Source of the DNA: CAWBLP01 sp963721065
GTDB lineage: Bacteria; Pseudomonadota; Alphaproteobacteria; Acetobacterales; Acetobacteraceae
Assembly: GCA_963721065.1 (NCBI GenBank)
Contig: CAVRHO010000004.1
Span: forward strand, 248,001-312,000
Direction of reading: 5' to 3'
Length of the DNA stretch: 64,000 nucleotides
Shown here piece after piece: positions 58,916-64,000 of the stretch. Both the position numbers and the translations under genes were made by a program. How positions within the stretch are numbered: position 1 is the stretch's first letter; the number at the start of each line of letters is the position of its first letter. The notes below the pieces were generated by a model that was given only the letters and a program-made list of their open reading frames with translations, did no database searches and was not told where the DNA came from.

Positions 58916-59245
58916 ATGGACGCCGAAATCATTGCCTTCCCCCGCCAGCGGACCACGTCTGATGCTTCGGATGATGCTTCGGACGGGAACGCGCGGCTGC
59001 TTCGCGCGCTGCGCGGGCTGGACGCGGCGCTGGCCGAGCAGCGTACGGCGATAGCCGCGTGGCGTGCCTCGCTGTCCAGGCTGCAGGAAACGGTGCACGG
59101 CATGTCCGACGGGCTGCAGCGCTACCGCGGCTCTCTGGATTCGCTGCACACCGGCGTGACCCGGCTGAACGGACAGGCCAGACAGTTGGAAAGCTGGGCC
59201 GATTCGGTGCTGGCCGCCGAATCCGACGCCGAGGGCCGCGCGTAG
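58916..59245 (+). CDS. Small hypothetical coiled-coil protein
   Basis: A 109-residue acidic protein of unknown family. A short N-terminal strand MDAEIIAFPRQR is followed by an Asp/Ser/Ala linker (DASDDASDGNARL). Continuous helices follow (LRALRGLDAALAEQRTAIAA, LSRLQETVHGMSDGLQRYRG, VTRLNGQARQLESWADSVLA), which look like a coiled coil. The ATG has GGAG 8 bases upstream. Nothing in the sequence shows a function. Confidence 0.55.
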   Translation: MDAEIIAFPRQRTTSDASDDASDGNARLLRALRGLDAALAEQRTAIAAWRASLSRLQETVHGMSDGLQRYRGSLDSLHTGVTRLNGQARQLESWADSVLAAESDAEGRA

Positions 59246-59373
59246 CCTGACCGGCGCGCCGAACGGTCCCGGACACGGACCGGGCCGCCGGAAGACGGCC
59301 CGCCACCACGCTCTTCCCCTGGCCCGGAACGATCGGTATGGTCCGCGGCTTCCCGCGATCAGGAAGAGAGTTC

Positions 59374-60060
59374 ATGGCCGATTACGTCATCCCGCCGCCC
59401 GCCGTCGTTGCCGTGCCGGTTGCCGGCGGCGGCAGCTTCCCGGTCCGCCGCGTGTTCTGCGTCGGCCGCAACTACGCCGAACACGCGCGGGAGATGGGCA
59501 GCGACCCGGACCGGGAGCCACCGTTCTTCTTCATGAAGCCGGCCGACGCGCTGCTGCTGGACGGCGCCGACATGCCGTACCCGCCGAAGTCCAACAGCCT
59601 GCACCACGAGATGGAGCTGGTGGTCGCCATCGCCGAAGGCGGCGCCGACATCGCCGAGGCCGACGCGCTGCGCCACGTCTGGGGCTATGCCGCCGGCCTG
59701 GATATGACCCGGCGCGACCTGCAGAACGCCGCCAAGAAGGAAGGCAAGCCCTGGGACATGGGCAAGGGCTTCGACGCCTCCGCGCCGATCGGCCTGATGG
59801 TGCCGGCGGCCAAGGTCGGCCATCCGGCCAAGGGCCTGATCGAGCTGAAGGTGAACGGCGCGGTGCGCCAGACCTCCGACCTGTCGAAGATGATCTGGAA
59901 CATCCCGGAGACCATCGCCTACCTGTCCGGCCTGGTGCGGCTGGCGCCCGGCGACCTGATCTTCACCGGCACGCCGGAGGGCGTGGCCGCGGTGCAGCGC
60001 GGCGATCTGCTGGAAGGCGTGGTGGAGGGCGTCGGCACCGTCCGGACGCGCATCGCTTGA
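59374..60060 (+). CDS. Fumarylacetoacetate hydrolase family protein
   Basis: A 228-residue FAA hydrolase of the FahD/fumarylpyruvate hydrolase type. Key motifs are VFCVGRNYAEHAREMG, FFFMKPADALL, SNSLHHEMELVVAI (metal-binding Glu-x-Glu), GYAAGLDMTRRDLQNAAKK, and GDLIFTGTPEGVAAVQ. The enzyme hydrolyses a C-C bond of acylpyruvates in aromatic catabolism, or acts as oxaloacetate decarboxylase; the sequence does not decide between these. The start at 59374 has AGGAAGAG upstream. The TTG of xthA overlaps its stop. Confidence 0.88.
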   Translation: MADYVIPPPAVVAVPVAGGGSFPVRRVFCVGRNYAEHAREMGSDPDREPPFFFMKPADALLLDGADMPYPPKSNSLHHEMELVVAIAEGGADIAEADALRHVWGYAAGLDMTRRDLQNAAKKEGKPWDMGKGFDASAPIGLMVPAAKVGHPAKGLIELKVNGAVRQTSDLSKMIWNIPETIAYLSGLVRLAPGDLIFTGTPEGVAAVQRGDLLEGVVEGVGTVRTRIA

Positions 60061-60863
60061 GCACGCCGTTCCGGGTCGCCACCTGGAACATCAACTCCCT
60101 GCGGCTGCGCGCGCCGCTGCTGAAGGAGCTGGTGGCCGCCCTCGATCCCGACGTGATCTGCCTGCAGGAAACCAAGGTCCCCGACGACCTGTTCCCCGCC
60201 GACGTCCCGCCGCAGCTCGGCTATCCCTACGCGCTGTTCCGCGGCATGAAGGGCTACAACGGCGTGGCGATCCTGTCGCGCCGGCCGCTGGAACTGCACG
60301 ACGAGGCGCCGGAGTGGTGCGGCAAGAACGACTGCCGTCACCTGGGCGTGCAGGTGGACACACCCGGCGGCCCGGTGGAGCTGCACAATTTCTACGTCCC
60401 GGCCGGCGGTGACGTGCCCGACCGGGCGGTGAATCCGAAATACGGCCACAAGCTGGACTTCATCGGCGAGACCGGCACCTGGTTCGCCAGCCAGCGCCCC
60501 ACGCGCAGCATCCTGGTGGGCGACCTGAACATCGCCCCGCTGGAGCACGACGTCTGGAGCCACAAGCAGCTACTGAAGGTGGTCAGCCACACCCCGCCGG
60601 AAACCGAGGGCCTGACCGCCTGGCTGCACAGCGGCTTCGTCGATGCGGTGCGCTTCTTCGTGCCGCCGGAGGAGAAGCTGTTCACCTGGTGGTCCTACCG
60701 CAACCGCGACTGGCGCGCGTCCGACCGCGGCCGGAGGCTGGACCATGTGTGGGTCACGCCGGACCTGCAGGGCGCGCTGCAGCGCCACGTGGTGCTGAAG
60801 GACGCCCGCGACTGGCCGCAAGGCTCCGACCACGTGCCGGTCTGCGTGGAGCTGACACTCTGA
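60057..60863 (+). CDS. xthA: Exodeoxyribonuclease III / AP endonuclease
   Basis: A 268-residue exonuclease III for base-excision repair. Motifs are VATWNINSLRLRAPLLKEL, PDVICLQETKVPDDLFP (the metal Glu), HNFYVPAGGDVPD, VGDLNIAPLEHDVW, and DHVWVTPDL then QGSDHVPV (catalytic Asp-His). It begins with TTG at 60057, overlapping the FAA hydrolase stop by 4 bases (TTGA), so the two are co-translated. Confidence 0.93.
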   Translation: MSTPFRVATWNINSLRLRAPLLKELVAALDPDVICLQETKVPDDLFPADVPPQLGYPYALFRGMKGYNGVAILSRRPLELHDEAPEWCGKNDCRHLGVQVDTPGGPVELHNFYVPAGGDVPDRAVNPKYGHKLDFIGETGTWFASQRPTRSILVGDLNIAPLEHDVWSHKQLLKVVSHTPPETEGLTAWLHSGFVDAVRFFVPPEEKLFTWWSYRNRDWRASDRGRRLDHVWVTPDLQGALQRHVVLKDARDWPQGSDHVPVCVELTL

Positions 60864-61207
60864 TCTGCCCTGAGCGCTCGCATTTGCTGGGAGAGCCGCC
60901 GCGGCAGAGTCCACCCGGAGCTGATCGGCGAGCGCTGCGAGACCGCACGAATTTGACACCTGTCGCGCAGCCCGGAACGCTTGAACAGCGCCGGGAATGA
61001 TCGCAGGCTGTTGGCTTGTTCGATCACTCTGGGCCGCCGTATCCGTAGCTGCAACTGGGAATACGGGGCGCGTACTGCAACGCACGTCCGCACTATTGCG
61101 CGAAGACGGGTGTGTGTGCCGGAGAAGGCACCCCGGGCCGCTCCGGCCGGAAGCGAAAAATGCTTGCGCACCGCGAACAGAACGACCGGGGGCCAGGGAG
61201 ATGCGCT
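60864..61207. other. Gap upstream of the hydrolase-cyclase-LuxR gene
   Basis: 344 bases between two plus-strand genes. It should hold the promoter of the regulator. No repeat, RNA gene or credible ORF is visible; an ORF extension from 61112 is Arg/Gly-rich and not counted. Confidence 0.4.
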
Positions 61208-62821
61208 ATGGCTCGTCCGGAAACGCATTATACACGCAACGACGGGGTTCACCTGGCATACCAGGTCGTCGGCAACGGGCCTGTCGATCTCGTCTATGTT
61301 GCCGGGTTCATCACCAATCTTGAGCTGCAGTGGGAGGATCCAGCCTACAGGCGCCTGCTGGAGAAGTTTGCCGGTTTCTCGCGCCTGATCCTGTTCGACA
61401 AGCGAGGCTCGGGCCTCTCCGATCCGGTCGCACAGGTGCCGAGCCTGGAGCAACGCATGGACGATGTCCGTGCCGTGATGGATGCGGTGGAATCGCGTCA
61501 GGCGTTTCTGCTCGGCGCCTCGGAGGGCGGCGCGATGTCCGCATTGTTCGCTGCCACCTATCCCGAGCGGACGCGAGGTCTCATCCTGTACGGCGCCTAT
61601 CCGTCGTATTCATTCGCGCATCCGCTGGGTGAGGTGCGGGAATTCCTGGCCGCCATCGACGCCGAATGGGGCACCGGCTTTCTGCTACGCTACTTCGCTC
61701 CGGATTTTCTGTCCGACCCGGCAGTGCGCTCCTGGTGGGCCCGCTTCGAACGGCTTGCCGCCAGTCCGGGTATGGCGAAGCAACTCGTGCAGATGAACGC
61801 CTCTATCGACATTGGGGAGGTGCTTTCGTCCATCCGGGTACCGACGCTGGTCATTCATCGCAGGCAGGATTCGCGGGTGCCATTGCGGGCGGGGGAGTTC
61901 CTCGCGAACCACATTCCGGGGGCCCGATTGGCCGTCATCGAAGGGGTCGGGCACCCGATCTTCCTGGACGCGCAGGATCCCATTGTGGAGGAGGTGCAGA
62001 CATTCGTGACGGGCTCTCGCCCCTCGGTCGCGCGCTCTGGCCCCGATCGGGTTCTGGCAACCGTGCTGGTCGCGGAAGTGGCCGACGCGGAACGCAGCGC
62101 TGCGGAGCTTGGCGATACCGCCTGGTGCGGGAGGCTGGAGGCTTACCGCCAACACGCGACGCAGTTGCTGGAGGAATTCCAGGCACGTCCGGCAGCATGG
62201 TCTGTGCGAGCCGATGGTGCGCTGGTCGCCGCGTTCGACGGCCCGGCGCGCGCGGTGCGATGTGCCGCAGCGCTACGCGAGGCCGCGCGCGGCGTGCTCG
62301 GCCGGGTCCTGCGCTGTGGGCTGCACGTCGGCGAAGTCGCCGCGGGGCTGCAGGAAGAACAGGATGGAGGGGCAGTCGGCGGGCTGGCGCTGCACGTGGC
62401 CCTGCGCATCGCCGCGCTCGCCAAGCCGGGAGAGGTGCTGGTTTCCGGCACGCTCCGCGACCTGGTCGCGGGTTCGGGCCTGCGCTTTCGGGAGCGCGAC
62501 GCCCGCCTGCCGCTCGGCCCCGCTGCCGGCGGGGTGCGTCTGCAATTGCTGTCTCTGGCAGCGGATGATCGCAACGGCCAGGAACCGGCTCGCAGCGAAC
62601 CGGCAGGGAACGCCACAGCAAGCGAAATCGCCGAACTCACACGGAGAGAACGACAGGTGCTGCGCTTGATCGCGCGCGGTCTCAGTAATTCTGCCATCGG
62701 CAGTACGCTCGGCATCAGCGAGAACACGGTAAAGCGCCAGGCCGCCAGCGTGCTGATGAAGCTTGGCGTACCGACGCGCGCAGCCGCCGCGGCGCTCGCT
62801 GCCCGCCAGGGCCTGGCTTGA
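61208..62821 (+). CDS. Fusion regulator: alpha/beta hydrolase, cyclase-like domain, LuxR HTH
   Basis: A 537-residue protein of three parts. Residues about 1-275 are an alpha/beta hydrolase with nucleophile motif GASEG (Ser105), Asp in HRRQDSRVPL and His in VEGVGHPIF. Residues about 280-440 look like a class III nucleotidyl cyclase domain (VLVAEVADAERSAAELGD, ADGALVAAFDGPARAVRCAA, GLHVGE, RIAALAKPGEVLVS), but the first metal Asp is Glu and other active residues differ. Residues about 475-537 are a LuxR-type helix-turn-helix (LTRRERQVLRLIARGLSNSA). It probably senses a small molecule and regulates transcription. GGGAG precedes the ATG at 61208. Confidence 0.85.
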   Translation: MARPETHYTRNDGVHLAYQVVGNGPVDLVYVAGFITNLELQWEDPAYRRLLEKFAGFSRLILFDKRGSGLSDPVAQVPSLEQRMDDVRAVMDAVESRQAFLLGASEGGAMSALFAATYPERTRGLILYGAYPSYSFAHPLGEVREFLAAIDAEWGTGFLLRYFAPDFLSDPAVRSWWARFERLAASPGMAKQLVQMNASIDIGEVLSSIRVPTLVIHRRQDSRVPLRAGEFLANHIPGARLAVIEGVGHPIFLDAQDPIVEEVQTFVTGSRPSVARSGPDRVLATVLVAEVADAERSAAELGDTAWCGRLEAYRQHATQLLEEFQARPAAWSVRADGALVAAFDGPARAVRCAAALREAARGVLGRVLRCGLHVGEVAAGLQEEQDGGAVGGLALHVALRIAALAKPGEVLVSGTLRDLVAGSGLRFRERDARLPLGPAAGGVRLQLLSLAADDRNGQEPARSEPAGNATASEIAELTRRERQVLRLIARGLSNSAIGSTLGISENTVKRQAASVLMKLGVPTRAAAAALAARQGLA

Positions 62822-63529
62822 TACCCTGATCGCGTGATCTCCGCCCTGTTCCGCGCGGGTGAAGCTGTTCTTGCCAGGATGCGTCGCTTCTTCAAGGTCA
62901 TACCAGTCCGCGTAATCACTGACTCTCGACGCCTTGCCAAACCGTCGTGGCGGGCACAGGCCCGCCGCCTTCATCGATGGCAACGGCGAAAGCCGTGGAT
63001 GGCCGGCCTTCGCCAGCCATGACGCTGAATGCCCGCCTGTATGTCATACCAACCCGCATTATGTTTGACACACGGTCGGCCGTTCAGCGTCATGGCCCGC
63101 GCAGGCGGGCCATCCACGTCTTTTCGTAGCTGCCATCAGCAAAAGTCGTGGATGGCCGGCCTGCGCCGACCATGACGGTGGGTCGCCGCCCAACGGTCGA
63201 ACGATACAGGTCTTGGTATCACACGATATGCGGGTTGGTATTGCGCCCTCATGGTAAGCGAACGCCCGCCATTGCAGCGGTTCGCCTGGCGGCGTTCCTG
63301 CCTCGGTTGTTTCGCGCCAAGTTTTCACGATGGGCCAACTGCCCTTGAGTGAGAGGCTTCCGTCGGATTTCGCGGCGTACACCCGTCCCGGCGCTCGCCG
63401 CCCGTGAGGGGCTGGCCTGATACCCGATCGGGTGATCGCCCCGCCGTTCCGACCGGGTGATGCGCTGTCTGCGAGAACACGTAGCCTTCCGAACGCTGGC
63501 GCAGTCAACAGCAAACGGGAGGAAAGACC
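62822..63529. repeat. Palindromic repeat family, locus D (best copy)
   Basis: No gene. The core palindrome has 33-base arms at 63088-63120 and 63145-63177, nearly complementary, with a CCATCCACG / CGTGGATGG inner end. The unit is framed by a perfect 14-bp inverted repeat ATACCAACCCGCAT (63046-63059) and its complement (63228-63241). A second, diverged palindrome lies at about 62940-63023. Beyond 63245 a short stretch shows no feature. Confidence 0.75.
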
Positions 63530-63945
63530 ATGGCTACAGCATGGCGCGTCAAGGCGACCGAACTTGTGAACTGCAACTGGCAACGACCAACCGCACCATT
63601 GCCGCCGTCGTGCTGATCGCCGCGGGGATCTATCAGTGGACGCCGCTGAAGGATGCCTGCCTGCGGCACTGCCGTTCGCCCCCAGCGATCCTGGTCGCGC
63701 ACTGGCGCCCCGGCTGGTTCGGCGCGCTGCGCGGCGGCGTGGTGAGTGGACTGTACTGCACGGGCTGCTGCTGGGCCCTGATGGCGCTGCTGTTTGTTGG
63801 CGGTGTCATGAATTTCGCCTGGATCGTCGGCCTGACGCTGTTGGTTCTGATTGAGAAGACACTGCCTGGTGGAGGCTGGACGGCGCGCGCCAGTGGCATC
63901 GCGCTGGTCGGGGCGGGGGCCGCGAGCCTGGTCGGGCTGGTCTGA
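63530..63945 (+). pseudogene. Scar of a DUF1326-DUF2182 gene pair
   Basis: The ATG at 63530 reads MATAWRVKATELVNCNWQ, the start of a DUF1326 protein. The frame then leaves that family. From about 63582 another frame reads TIAAVVLIAAGIYQWTPLKD, ACLRHCRSP, GLYCTGCCWALMALLFVGGV and MNFAWIVGLTLL, the C-terminal half of a DUF2182 metal-binding membrane protein. DUF1326 and DUF2182 genes are usually adjacent, so an internal deletion of more than 1 kb appears to have fused the 5' end of one to the 3' part of the other. The open frame 63457-63945 (162 residues) covers the second part only. Confidence 0.65.
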
Positions 63946-64000
63946 ATCGCCCGGGAACCGGAGCGTAGCGGACGGATGCCAAGGCCACTGTTCGCCCGCG

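Noticed and set aside
60570..61453. Minus-strand ORFs opposite the end of xthA and the gap after it
   Set aside because: No protein-like composition, and they overlap the intact xthA reading frame.

Overview
The window is high-GC, densely coded bacterial DNA. Hopanoid genes (hpnI, hpnJ), a PEP-CTERM protein, a SPINDLY/OGT-type TPR glycosyltransferase, an Uma2 remnant of the kind common in acetic-acid-bacteria relatives, and DUF427/DUF1326/DUF2182 genes suggest an alphaproteobacterium, probably Acetobacteraceae. This is inferred from gene content; there is no rRNA gene to confirm it.

Layout. 0-9.7 kb: a DUF427 gene, a flippase plus polytopic membrane protein pair, a CBS-BON protein, the iron-export permease fetB, and two divergent glycosyltransferases (GT41 and GT4). 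9.7-30.75 kb: a PEP-CTERM protein directly downstream of one enormous minus-strand RTX (calcium-binding repeat) gene. That gene now reads as five overlapping or adjacent ORFs (10498-30750, about 6,750 residues if joined). 31.3-37.5 kb: a degenerate AMP-binding protein, then a tightly overlapping cassette for a CDP-linked, probably C-methyl-branched 6-deoxyhexose (rfbF, rfbG, C-methyltransferase, 3,5-epimerase-like, NAD-dependent epimerase/reductase). 37.8-46 kb: an ABC ATPase resembling FetA, a broken MHS-family transporter, a tusA-deacetylase-xseB-rhodanese operon, an Uma2 pseudogene, and a leucine-rich-repeat gene built of 69-bp units. 46-53.8 kb: hpnJ/hpnI, a noncoding island, maeB, a cupin-like gene, and zur divergent from hisI. 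54-64 kb: a flippase plus glycosyltransferase pair, an arsR-arsM operon, DUF3429, a small coiled-coil protein, FAA hydrolase plus xthA, a hydrolase-cyclase-LuxR regulator, and a deletion scar joining DUF1326 to DUF2182.

Much of the content serves the cell surface: two flippases, several glycosyltransferases, a nucleotide-sugar cassette, a giant secreted-type RTX protein, a PEP-CTERM protein and hopanoid head-group enzymes. No type I secretion ABC/MFP genes and no exosortase gene are present, so export of the RTX and PEP-CTERM proteins would depend on loci elsewhere.

Two cautions. First, single-base indels break many genes (the RTX gene, LRR gene, MHS transporter, epimerase, a GT2 and the cupin). 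Most look like one extra or missing base in a short run, which fits assembly error at least as well as gene decay. Second, four intergenic regions carry members of one palindromic repeat family, which accounts for most of the long gene-free DNA.
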